Of a stretch of 64,000 bases of DNA, positions 45,449 to 58,300 are shown one piece after another. This DNA is from Gymnothorax reevesii (lineage: Eukaryota; Chordata; Actinopteri; Anguilliformes; Muraenidae), in NCBI GenBank assembly GCA_029721435.1, contig CM056573.1, positions 123,839,447 through 123,903,446 on the forward strand, in the 5' to 3' direction. The notes beneath the pieces were generated by a model. It had not been told where the DNA came from. It searched no databases and was given only the letters and a program-made list of their open reading frames with translations. The position numbers were made by a program, and so were the translations under genes. Within the stretch, counting starts at the first letter, position 1; the number at the start of each line of letters is the position of its first letter.

Positions 45449-46239
45449 GAAGCAATTTTATTTTCCACAAGGAAACACGACCAAAGAAAGAAGCATGCAT
45501 CCACTGATTTTTTCAGCCCTGGTGTGCCCCACAGCACCACCTGGAGGCTCCGAGGCCAAGTAACCAAGTGCACGAGGGCACCAAGGTTTGGCATGGCACG
45601 TATACAGACAAAGGGACGTACAGACGGACACAGAGGCTCAACACACATGGAGAAAGAAGTGCAAAGAAATGAAAAAAACATTAAGGGGAATACCGCACAT
45701 CAAATAATCTTTAAAAATTAGCCTCATTTAAAGCCAGAAAAAAGCCAAAATGAAAAGCCAGGACAGAAAGAAAGAATATAGCCGTTGTATTACAGAGTCA
45801 AAAAATGTGAGATTGTCTATAAGACTCTGCTTAAATGCCTATAAATATTCATTATGACAAGATGAATGGTTCTCTAAAAATAGACTCAATCAGCATTCAA
45901 GCAATGCTGGCATTACATTATCCTTTAGTTTGTTTTTTTTTTTTACCAAGACATCAAAAATGAAGATGAAAGGAAGGGAGAGCAGGGGGCAGGGGAATTA
46001 AAGTCTGAAAACAGCTTTATTTCTCCAGTTTATCCCGCTCTGTCTGTGGTCACCTGATCAAATCCCTCCCCCACCCGTCTCCTCTCTCCATCTCGCCCTC
46101 CCTCCCTCCTTCCTTCCCTCGCTCAGTCTCTCAGAATGTGAGGTTTGAAAGATTACAGCGGGTCCCAGTAAAAGACATCGCAAAGTTAAAATGGTGAGCA
46201 GGGGGTGTGGCTATGTACAGGCCGAGTGGGCGTCGGCTT

Positions 46240-46314
46240 CTATGCTGGCATGTAAGGAGGCGGCGGCTCCTTCTCCGGCATCTTCACCGCCATCTCATAG
46301 GTGGGCAGGACGTA
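46240..46314 (-). CDS. laptm4a: laptm4a last coding exon
   Basis: [24 protein letters not shown] then TAG; human differs at one residue (YLPA). Acceptor TCCTGTAG, phase 0. Confidence 0.96.
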   Translation of the reverse strand, partial: YVLPTYEMAVKMPEKEPPPPYMPA

Positions 46315-49300
46315 CTACAGGAGAGAGAGCAGGGGATTGGTCAATGACAATCATTTTTTTTGTAGCCCATTGCTAACGCTGTGGCTTTACTGATTAACAA
46401 ACACTGAGGAGGTTTGATTGACAGCAGTATTATTTCACGGCCCTCTCAGCAGAGAAGAAAACGAAGACCATCTAAACCAAGTTTACTCTGTTTAGTCATA
46501 CTACATTCGCTGAATCGCCGATTTAAAATAGGGACTACAGGTCAGTTAAATGGTCAATCAGTGGCATTAATCTATCAATTTGATCTACTAGACAGAAAAG
46601 AAAATCACCTATTGTGCTTGTGCCTATGGCTCGATTACAGCAACCCTGGTCAATACCCTGTTTAGGCAAATCTTTGCACTTTGAAGTCTCTCAAATGTAC
46701 AGCTGAAGCTAAACGGTCAGGCTAGCTCAGCTTTAAGTCCCCCAGCGCATTCACACATACAAATAATGTACTACTGCCCGCTACTAAATGCATGACTGAT
46801 AAATGACAGCGACCGCAGGTTTACTAGGACAAGTCAACATTTATTAAGAGAAGTGTGTTCGTAAATATGAGCATCTGCTGGCATCATGGAAGTAAAGCAG
46901 GAGCATGTGGGTCAGTGTTTGTGTGCATATTTGTTTTGTGTGTGAGCACAGGTTTGAGCAATTCGTGTGAGTGTGCAATTATATGCACACACGTTTGTGA
47001 ATGTGTATGTATGTGTGTGTTTGTGTGTCTGTGTGTGAGTGAGAGTGCCAGTGTATGAGTATGAATGCATAACAGTCAAGTCAAACTGAGCATGATTGGA
47101 TCCAGCGTGGCATCACCTCCAATTCAATTTTAATCAAAGGCGTCAGGACGCCTCTGAAAAGCATGCTGGGATATCTCACTGTCAGACGCTTAAATGGAGG
47201 CTCTCGCAATGCCAGGCGATTTGCTCACGTTCGGCATTGACTAATGTGAGTGTGTGGCTCCAAACAAGTGTGTGCAGGGATGGAGGGAGGGGGGAGGGGG
47301 GTACCTGAGGGGGTGTGTCGAAGGCGGGGTAAACGGCGATCTCCGGCAGGTTCCGGTTGTTGATGTACTTGTAGCAGTTCCACACGCAGCTGATCAGGTA
47401 GGCCTGGGGGAACAGAACAGAAGGGTGAGTCAGAGTGCTAATAGTTTGGCGGTTTGTGTGCTAGAGCAGAGCGGCCCATTGCACGACCATCTCACATTAG
47501 TCCCCCTGACACCGAGCAAATGACATGCCACTTCCTGTACGAGCGAAACGAGAGACCACAGAGTTCACTATTGAATTCCCCAGCCCAATCTGCTGCTACT
47601 CCACACTACTGAGAAGTGAGTGTCATTTGGTCAACGAACAAGCAAAAATGCCTCTGAAAAGTTATTTGAAATGACAGCATAATTATTTCAAATGACAGAA
47701 AAAAAAATCTTTCATGCAAACAGACTGGCAATTCAGTCACATTCATACAGAAGGCAAAGCAGCGGGGACTGATGATGAACTAGCCCTGAGAGAAACATGT
47801 GCAAGGGAAAAAGGTAAATGTGTAAAAGCGTACCCTACTACCCCTTCAATGATTTGCCGAGTGTAAGGCAATAAGATGCCACTTCCTGGACGAAGGCATC
47901 CCCCCTCCTAACTCACTGAACAGCTTCCATAGGCCCCTTTGAGTGGATCACCTCGAACTCCAGTCCTGAAAGCTGCTATTTTCAGGATTTAATAACCAAT
48001 AAGCATCCAGAGTAGGGCCCACGAAACACTCCGTGGACAGGCTGGAATTCAGCGCCAACAAAAAAGGAAAAAACATATCGAGAACCTGCAGACAAAGCCA
48101 CCCTCCGGAACTGGAGTCGGAGCTCACCGCAGGATTGGGTCAGTGGAATCTGGGTGTCGGGGTCAGCAGGCCTGTAAAATGTACGACGGCCCTCGCGGCA
48201 TTTGCTGCCGAATTCGACAGAATCGCCGCCGATTGTACGATTAAACGAGGGCAACCTTTTGCCGGTGAGAAAATCTTGTTTGTCCTTCTTCTTCTTCCCC
48301 ATTCTTTGGAATCTGGTTGAACCTCATACTCAGCAGACGACCCGGTACCGACCCAAATGCCGTCCAACGATAATTGAAATGAACGGTAAACGAATCAGAA
48401 CGCAACCCATCATGAAATAACATAGTAACAGCGTATATCATTGGAAAGCTGAGAGTCTTGGGAATCTATTTAAACATAACTTACAGTGAAAAAACATGTT
48501 TTGTTCACTAAAACAGTCAAATTTTGTCACTGTGTCACGTTTCAAAACACCCCCTGAAACTCCCCCTTGAGGGGGAGTCATCCTACCTTTAAACCGGTGT
48601 TTACATCCTGTATCCGACCCTGGCATGCTTGGTCTTTAAATGTCTGTAAGAACCCAGCAAATTTGAATATCTATCGTGTTTTGCTGATATTACGTATGGT
48701 AGATGCATTATCCAACTCAAAACAGTTTCGCTATAAAAAAAAAAACCCAAACGCGAACTTTACTCCGGTAAAAAACAAGACATTTTGAATAGCTCCCCAT
48801 TATGTACACTGGATTGACACTGTTCACCGCGTTTGTTAGACTCTCACAATCAAGTAGACACCCCATGCAAGTCTGTAGGACCTATCGATGTCAAGTTACA
48901 AGTCTTGAAAGCCAATGAGTCTCGCATACTTGAAATCACACTACCTGTTTTTGATTGACGGTTGCTCCGACACATCACAAGCTACAAAGATGGGACTAAG
49001 ATGTAAAGGTCTCCTTATTGGCTACAAGGACAACGAGGTACAGCACTTCCCCTCACTCTCTCCGGAAACCTGGGAAATTGAGTGCGTATTTCTCATTGAA
49101 CGCCAGTGCGTAAAGAAGCTCTATTATAGCAGGTCTTGCTCCAACCCAAAACTTTCGTATTTTGTGCAAAAATGCCTAAACGGCAGGGAAAACAAAACAC
49201 ATGGAGGAAGAAGGGGCAAAGGAAGAGGAAAGAGAGAAAGCGATATTGAGGAAGAAATAAAAGAAACTGAAGAAAGTGACATCTCTGAGGATTCTGATTC

Positions 49301-52300
49301 TGATAGATTTCTTGGAAGGACCCCGATTTTGAATGGTGAGAAGCCTAATCATTACCTCTATATTAACAAAACGATATAAACTACGCTTATTTTTATCCTA
49401 ACGTAATTACAGTGCATAATGAAGATTTTCCAATGATGTGCAGCATGTTTGTGCAGAATGTGAATTGAGTTGGGAAGAGTTGAGAATTGCACAAAAATGC
49501 TGTGGAGAGCCCTTTATCTCCACACCATTTCTTTTTAAAAATGCTGCTTTAAGCATATTGGGAATTTCCAGGTCTGAGTCAGAGATCAGCGAGTTTGTGA
49601 TCAAAGTTTTGATGGCAATTTGTTTTGACCAATTACAGGTAGCAACATCACTTGTCATTCATTGTTTTTTTTGTCCTTCTCCCCTCAGGAAAAAGACCGG
49701 TACTTTCCAGTGCCGACTTCAAGGATAAATTTGAATGTAGTGGGCGATTAAAATCAAACAGGCATGGGTCATTACCAACAATAATCATTACACAATCTTT
49801 GAGCTCGAACACACAATATCAGCGCAATGTTGGGTATTATAATACTTCCATCATTTTTTGTTTTTACGTGTTTGTGTTCTTATGAACCGCGAAAACCACA
49901 TAAACAAGTATTTGACACTAACGTGTCTTTGTCCCCCCGCAACAAAATGTGAAATCGTGTCGAAATGAACAATTTCTTGGTGTGACCTTGCGAATGGCGC
50001 GAAGGTCACCGAAATGGACTGGCGCCGGGGTATCACACAAATATATGTTGACATGAGATTTGAAGTAAATCCGTCAATTCTTTCTTGAGATATCTCGCTG
50101 ACAAGGCTATCAGTGTGAAAATGCACAATCTCTCGGTGTGACCTTGAGAATGGCGTGAAGGTCACCGAAATCGACTGGCGCCGGGGTATCAGACAAACAC
50201 ATCTTGACATCAAATTTGAAGGAAATCCGTCGATTCGTTCTTGAGATATCTCGCTGACAAGGATTCGGGACGTACGCACAGACGGACGGACGGACGGTCG
50301 TGAATACTATGTCCCGCCGCGGGGACAAAAAACCAGGCAAATTGGTTCTTCAACTGGTTTTACCTTCATTGTGTGACGCATTTTTACTGATCACCTGGAA
50401 GCTTTGAGGTTGTGCTTCTGCCTGGTGACAAAGTGAACATTTTTTACAACATCAACTGCAAACCAAATGCAGAATCTCAAAATCTGCTGAGTACGTACTA
50501 TTACAAAGTTAATCATGTTAAAGCAGCATTTATTAACATCTCTCAAACAGGGAGCGAGACCATTATACCTCACTGTACCTCACATTCTCAACACTTGGAG
50601 AAAGAGAAGATTGAGACATCAGCAGATAAATGCTTCAGTGCTGCAATCATGGCAAAACTCAAGACCGTACGAGATTCATTAATCACCCAGGAGCTGACCC
50701 ACTGCAGCTGTTCTCTTCATTTATCAACTGGTATTACAAGGGCATAAAAATGAACTACATCCGGCATACCCCAACTACCACAGAAGGAGCAGACGTGTAA
50801 GCATTCCCCAGCATGCTTTTGGGTGAGAAGAAACAAGGGTGCCCTCGGACAGCCGAAGAAGTGAATGTGTGTGTGTGTGTGTGTGTGTTGGAAGGGCGGG
50901 ACGGGGGGCGACTGAGTGAGTGAGTGGGCATGGGTTTCTCAATGAAATGGATGACCACAGAAATGCCTTAAAGAAATGATGAGCAGCTGAGAATGTTCCA
51001 GAATCCGCCAGCATTTCTCATTTCTCGCCTCTCGCTCCCCTGCTGTGTGGAGGCTCCCTCGGGCAGATGAGACGAGCCAACCGTTAACGCTAATACTCCA
51101 GCTCCTCTCTCTGCACACGCTGCTGAAGCCAACGAGGAAGACCAGCTGCATGGAAAATCCCAAACCCGTCACCATAAACGCAGCTCGGCCAACACAGCTG
51201 CTGCCACGTAGGCCAAAACAAACGCGATACAGCCTAATGTCCACAGCTTTCTCGACTCGCACAAACTGAACATTAATCTGCAGCTCACTCAGCTCATATG
51301 GACAGGAATGAACAATTTCTAATGCCTTCTGGTTTCCTTCAAATAAGCACAAAAATATTGGCGCCTCTCTCAGCTCATACAAATGAATAAGGAACACCAG
51401 CTTTGGCATCCTTCGCTCAAATAAACAGAAATGATGAGAAGACGGCGTGAACAAACGATAGGGGAAAATGTCTACGGCTTTTTTTGCTTTGTACACATAA
51501 ACAAAGAAAAACATCAAGGCTTCAGGCAAACAAATGAGAAACAACGTTGAGGCTGTGGACTTCTCACCTCATACAAATAAACGTGAAAGCATCAACCGCA
51601 CACTGAGTGCATTCAAATGAAGTGACTAGAGCCTTCTCAACTCATACAAATACAGGCGTAAATGTCAGCAGCTTACTTAGCGCATGATAATTAATCGCCA
51701 TCACAGGAAGCGAGACATTTCAACTCAACAGATGTAGACTGGACTCATTTCAATCTATGAGAATTACTTCTGCTTTGTGTCAGGTCTGGTGTGAAGGAAA
51801 GTCTCACAAAGCCTTTTGCAGACAGAGCAACACAAAGCACTAAACAAAGTAAAATCAGCAAACGGTGGGCTGAAATTCAAGACAAGAACTTTAACGGAGA
51901 AAAAAAAAAAGACAGCAAGCCGATAACAAGACATTACAAGGAAGACCAATAGAAAGCCACCACAACACACATCTCATCATAAATTCGACTTGGAATCAAG
52001 ATGATTCCAAAAAGAAACACAGAACAGAGACTTAAGTACAGAGGCAACACAGAAAAAAAACAAGGATAAGTGTGAGTGCAGCGAAACAGACTCAGTCCAG
52101 TTGGCATTCCTAGCTGCAGTAAGATGATTTAAACAGCGTGTGACACTCATCACTGGTCAAAGCTGGTGAAGCTAGTTAAGTAATCGGCTGCTCAGCTAGG
52201 AGGACTAGCTAACAATATAGATTGGTCAGCTGGTGAACCTGCTAAAAATGTTGAAAGCCCGTCTTAAACCTACTCAAACAAGCTTAGCCCAGTTTAAACA

Positions 52301-55300
52301 CGACTTTCTAGCATGGCAGCTCGTCAGGTACACTAGCAAAGCCGGAGAGCAGAGTCACTTAAGATTACGTTTATTTCACAGACAACCCTTCTCCAGAATA
52401 AGTGGCCATATGACTGCATTCACCGGAGTGTTACTTAGAGAGCCTGATCTGGGAAAAGAACATTACCGGACCCGCGAGTGCTCAAGTAACGTCAATAAAA
52501 GCACTAATGCAGATCAAAAATGACTAAATAAACGGGAGATTCATACAATGAATTCATACAACGGACACTTGTGTAAAAAGCACAAAGCCTGACACTGCAC
52601 TGCTGAAATTAGAGATGGACCAATACAGATGGCAATATCAGATACCGGTCCAACATGGACAAAAATGGGGGGGGGGGGGGGGGGGGGGGTGGGAATAGAC
52701 TGCTCTGGGATTGGATACCATAACGTTAATTCAGTAAGTTTGCACCTATGTATTTATTTGTGATCAGGGATGCAAACAGAGGTATGGTCAAAAAGGAGTG
52801 AGATTATCAAAGCCCACGCCCCTGCAGCAAATATCATATAATTACATTGCCACCAACCTCTGCCATCCAGGGCTCACCCTGTACACACACAAAGTTTTTT
52901 TATATGAAAATACACTTTCCCAGTTCCTTAGAAATTCTTAAAAGTAAAGAACACCGAGACAACGCTGGAAAATTGAACGTAAATTTTATTCCAAATTAGA
53001 ACTTAAGACTTTTGTGCCAGTCCCTTCAGTACAGAACACTTCTTCCAGCTCTCCAGCTCTCTACTGTTTCTTCTTCTTCCTTGCCATCTCCAGTGTCTCC
53101 AGGGCCTTGCGTCTAGCTGCATTTTCCTGCTTTGCCACATGTCTCAGCCGTGCCTGCCTTTCTTCTGCTTGAGCAGTGGGCTTGGTTTGATACTCTCGTT
53201 TTCAAAGGTGCATGGTGACTTAAGTACATGTACTTCGTTACAGCTCTTCAGTAGTTTTTTTGAGGATTTGTGCATTACTGTGCATTCATTTTTTTGAACA
53301 AGGACTTTTACTTTTAATTCTACTTCATTTCAAAGATAAAAAGTATATTTTCACTTCGTTATTTTGATACTGGCAACTTAGTTACTCGTTTCAAATTACA
53401 ATATGAATTGAATTCATCATTTACGGATTATCCGGATTTGGCGCGTTCGCGAAGAACAAAGGTGTATCTTCGTACAGATGTGTCCGCCAGTAGACGTGGA
53501 GCTGCAAGTTTATACACGCAGTTACAATATTCTATCACTAGATGACGCACCAGGATCGGTCGCGGAAGATTGTGCACGTTGTAGGCCATTTGCAGAATGA
53601 ATGCATTGTCAGAAGTGGTAGCTCAAGTAGGCGAGCAATTAAACTTTGCGATATACAATTATCTATCTTGTATCTGCATGTTGCGTGTATATTTCCTTTT
53701 TCTTTGCACCATCAAGCATTTTACAACAGCGTCACGAATATGAGTTAGTTGGACAGCTACGGCATTCTCCAACGCTATTTGACGAGCTTAAAATTTTTAT
53801 TTCAACTTGCTAGCGTTTACCCTTGGAATAATTGTTAAATTTTGAACAAGATAATATTTAGCCACACCTGCACTTTTTTATTTCAGTGGGACTCCCCAAT
53901 ATAATAAAGGCTAAATTAAATAATTCTTTTGTGTATTTGTATCGTTTTGTCTGTCACAAACAAGAGATGCTGCGATACCTACATGGAGGGCAGAGAGCCC
54001 CCACTCTCCCCGTAAAAAGTTACAAGTCAATTCATCAAACCATAACCGTCCAAAGCTGTTAAATTGAGGCAAATAATGATCCATAAAGAAAATATCCTGT
54101 ATAGTTCCCCGACTTTAATAAGCAGCCATTGTAAAAAAATTTAAGTGAAGAGATTACCTGATTTTGTGCTTCCACTTCCAGCTCTTCTCTGTCGCGTGCA
54201 CTGAATAGCATTCGCGCGCGTGTGGAGGACGTGATTACTGCGCGGCTATTTCACCTAGCAACAAGAAATACTATTTTCTGATTGGCTGATACGTTGCTGG
54301 TTCATGCAGAGCAGTCTACCGTCGCCTCATCCATTCTAGATTACTAATCTCTTTTATATACAGCCTATCTTACCAATGTGCGGCGATTTTATCACTTCTC
54401 AGCGTGAGACATGTCATGTGTGGCGTGAGAGCGTGCGAACTTATTGAAATGCGTGAGACTTGAAAGCCCTGATAATTATAATCAGACACTCCAACGGAGG
54501 GCGGTTAAGGGAGACGGGATGAACAGAGAGGCCGGTTAAGGGAGACGGGATGAACGGAGAGGCCGGTTAAGGGAGACGGGATGAACGGAGAGGCCGGTTA
54601 AGGGAGACTGGATGAACGGAGAGGCCGGTTAAGGGAGACTGGATGAACGGAGAGGCCGGTTAAGGGAGACGGGATGAACGGAGACGGGATGAACGGAGAG
54701 GCCGGTTAAGGGAGACGGGATGAACGGAGAGGCCGGTTAAGGGAGACGGGATGAACGGAGAGGCCGGTTAAGGGAGACGGGATGAACGGAGAGGCCGGTT
54801 AAGGGAGACGGGATGAACGGAGAGGCCGGTTAAGGGAGACGGGATGAACGGAGAGGCCGGTTAAGATAGACGGGATGAACGGAGAGGCCGGTTAAGGGAG
54901 ACTGCTCACCTTGAGGAAGATGAGGAAAGCGAAGAAGATGAGGACGATGAGGAGCAGGCAGCTGGAGTCCAGGGACAGGAGGTTATCCTTGTATGGAAAA
55001 TCAGGCTGTGGGACAGAGTGGAGCACAAGGCGTTAGCAGGGAATGAGCCAACACTGACTGAATGACTCACTAAATGACCAACTCCCCAACTCACTGATTG
55101 ACTCGCAAAATGAATGACTGATCACCCAATTCACTGAACGCCTGACCGAATGAATGACCCAGTAACATACCAACTGATGCACTGAATGAAAGACTGATTC
55201 AGGTGGGACAGATTACCTGACTCCCTGATCAGCTGACTCACTATCAGACTGACTAGCTGAATGACTGACTCAATAACTGTCTCAATGAAAAATCACCAGA

Positions 55301-58300
55301 CTCTGAGTATAAATGACTGAATGACACTTTAACTGAGTGAGCAACTGATTGCCTGGATAACTGACCAGGGAAAATCACGTAGAAGAGAGAACATAGAGAC
55401 ATAGAGAGCAGTGTGTCAGGAATTATGCAGACAAGCTCACAATGAATGACTGTAGTGCTGATAAATAATTCAATGAATTACACAACTTTCTTTTCGTTAC
55501 CTGAACTCAAATGGAACTTGCCAGAACTCTGGCTAATATTCAGACATGAAAAACCATGAACCAGCACATGCATTAATAGTCATACCGAGGCCATTTTAAG
55601 AAGCATTTCCCTCAAGTGAAAGAAAGACAAGCCAATAATAAAATTGAGTATTTCAGTGCAGTTCATATTCCATATCATGAAAGCCACGGGAAAATTATGG
55701 TATGCCATTTCTCACATTGCAAGTAATACTGCACTACGGGATACATGTTTTTGAAAACTTCTGACTGGTAGTATACGTTGCATTTCACAATGACATAGAA
55801 TGTGATGTTGTTTGCCATGTTATGCTATATCATGTCCACATTGCATTTGTCACATTGTTAAAGTGCGCCTATTACGGTTTTTCATTGTTTTAATGTCATG
55901 GTGTGAATCATATAATTTTTATGCACATTTAAAAGGACTGTCGGAAAACAATGCTAAGTCACCCCCAAAAGAAGGGCTTCCAGCCGAAAAACACACTGCT
56001 GCAGAGCTGAGTGAACCACTCCAATAGCTTCTGGCCATTTTTTTCATCAATTAATGGGGGCACGATTTGAATTTTCGCGCCAAGCAGATTGTTTGGCATG
56101 CCCTTGAATCAAGTGGGTTATGCCCGCAAGGCTACACCAGTATTTGTTTCAAAAGCTCATTTACACTCTGGAGCAGAAATCCATTTATAGTAATGGGAAT
56201 GACATTTCCCAAAGTGCAAAGGGTGGACCAATTACAAGTGAGCGATCAAGTCGACCAATCACAGCACACTGGGGTTCTCGGGAGGGCAGGGGCAGGACCC
56301 GAACGGAGTGTTTCAGACAGGTACTGCTGAAATGGCCAACATGAGAAAAACTCAAGTGCTTTTTTTTTTTTTTAAAAAAAAAAAACAATGACACATAAAT
56401 TCCTTTTTTAGTAAACTTCAAGAATACCAGAATGATCAATGACAAGTCACATAATCGGTGCACTTTAAATTTAATGTTCAAGTTATATTGCATGCCATGT
56501 CGCATGCTATGTTCCGTTATATAGCATAGCGCAACATGACGAAGACGCTTCAGTGAATAAAATGTAAACTTCTTGTTTGTATCCAGGTGTGCCCTGGCGG
56601 GCGGGGCCACTGACCAGCTGGTCCAGGTAGTCCTTGATCCGAGGCAGGTAGGTGAGGGAGCTGATGGCCACCAGGCAGCTGAGGGCGAAGTCGAAGAGCT
56701 GGTAGCAGAAGAAGGGGATGAGCCATCCGTCACGGTGCTGTGGGGGGGTGGGGGGAAGCGAAAAGCGTCAGAATAAACACACGACCCCACAAGCCCTGTG
56801 CCACTGTCCTACTGCTAAATCACACAACTTCAACTGAAATTCTACAGCTACAAACTAAACCATTCCGTCAGCTTTGACATGAGTCAGGTTATTTTGCATC
56901 TGGGAGTGTTTATATGAACAGACTTCCTGTTGTCATTAAAACCATACCTCGACTATGCAGCGCACCTGGATGTGTCACACTTTCGTTTCCAGCAACATTT
57001 TCTATCGGGAGGGAATCCGGGTTTATAAATGAAACCAGGAATGGCTCCACAGCATACAAGCTCCTGTTCTTTTATTTTACTAATCTGGTTTTATTATAAA
57101 TACCAACAATGTTTCTCCAAGTTTTTCTGGATGGGGATCATTCATTATACCCAACATACAGGTGCAATCCAGTGTACAGAAATTTCTGTCTTTCACCTCC
57201 TCAGTTCTACACCCGTACCCCCTGATCCTGAATGCACACACTTCCTTTCCCACTTTCACCAGAGAATCTGGCTTTTCCCTGCGTAAATCCTTCCCACAGA
57301 CGAGCAGGGAGGGGAAGGCAGATGTTACGGCTCAATGCGTCCGATTACAGTTTTAAACAAAGCATCCCTTTAAATAGTCACCAATCACAATCAATTCAGA
57401 GTGAAATTAATTAAAAATGAGCAGCAGGATTCAGGGAGTTGAGGCTCCCCGGAACACGCAGTGCATAAACTACAGCAGTAAAACCCGTGAAACAGCACAC
57501 CGCTTTTTCACTTACAGGAAAAGGCTGCTATATTTATGAGTAGACAGAATGCCAACTCATACTTAGCAGTGTGCTGGGCTTATGTACTGGTGAGTCTGGT
57601 AATATTACAGCACCTTGTTCTACAGGGAGGCTCATATAGCTCTCTAGAGGAAAAACACACCAAGCCATTAGAAGGGAAGTATACTGATCACAATCTCTAC
57701 CCAGCATGACAGATCTGACATCTGCCATACGATTGGTACCTACAATCTGTGCGGATCTAGTTAATGGACACAGAAAATCGGCTCTTCCAACATGTCTCAA
57801 GCACAACATCGCCTACAAGCCGCTACTAACTACGGACAGCTACACACACAGAAAACATCACACCTGCTCGGTGATCTCATCTCGCTCGGCTGTTCAATAA
57901 AGAAAAAGAAGTCAACGCTCACAGCAGACCAAAGGTACTGGCCTCTCAAAATCAATTTTAAAAACTATGAACACTGGTGAATCCATCTATCCATTATCCA
58001 ACCATATTACCTCAAATAAGGGAGGGGGGGTGGAGGGGAAGCCCATCTACGCATCTGTTGGACAAGAGGCAGGAACACACCCTGGACAGAGAGCCAATCC
58101 ACTGCAGGGATGTCAACACTGGCTCACAAACTCATATCTATGGGTGTTTACATTCCTTATTTCCATCTGAGTGCTTGAAAATGGTGGGTGTGCAGTAGGG
58201 GTGTCAACATCTACACGTGTAAACGGTTACACGGACAACAAATCATAACCGTTTAGAAAAATCAATAACCGTGTACACGTCATTTTTTCCTCCTCCTCGT

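Larger units (their letters stand above)
47404..54909. other. laptm4a intron (7.5 kb)
   Basis: It holds an unexplained ORF at 48915-49335, a 156-bp tandem duplication at 49978-50290, a degenerate tandem repeat at 51060-51700, a G23 run at 52667-52689, a probable transposon with a terminal-exon-like fragment at 52766-54470 and a 31-bp minisatellite at 54503-54904. Confidence 0.6.

Noticed and set aside
50939..51544. 201-codon minus-strand frame as a gene
   Set aside because: Made of degenerate tandem repeats, with no recognisable domain.
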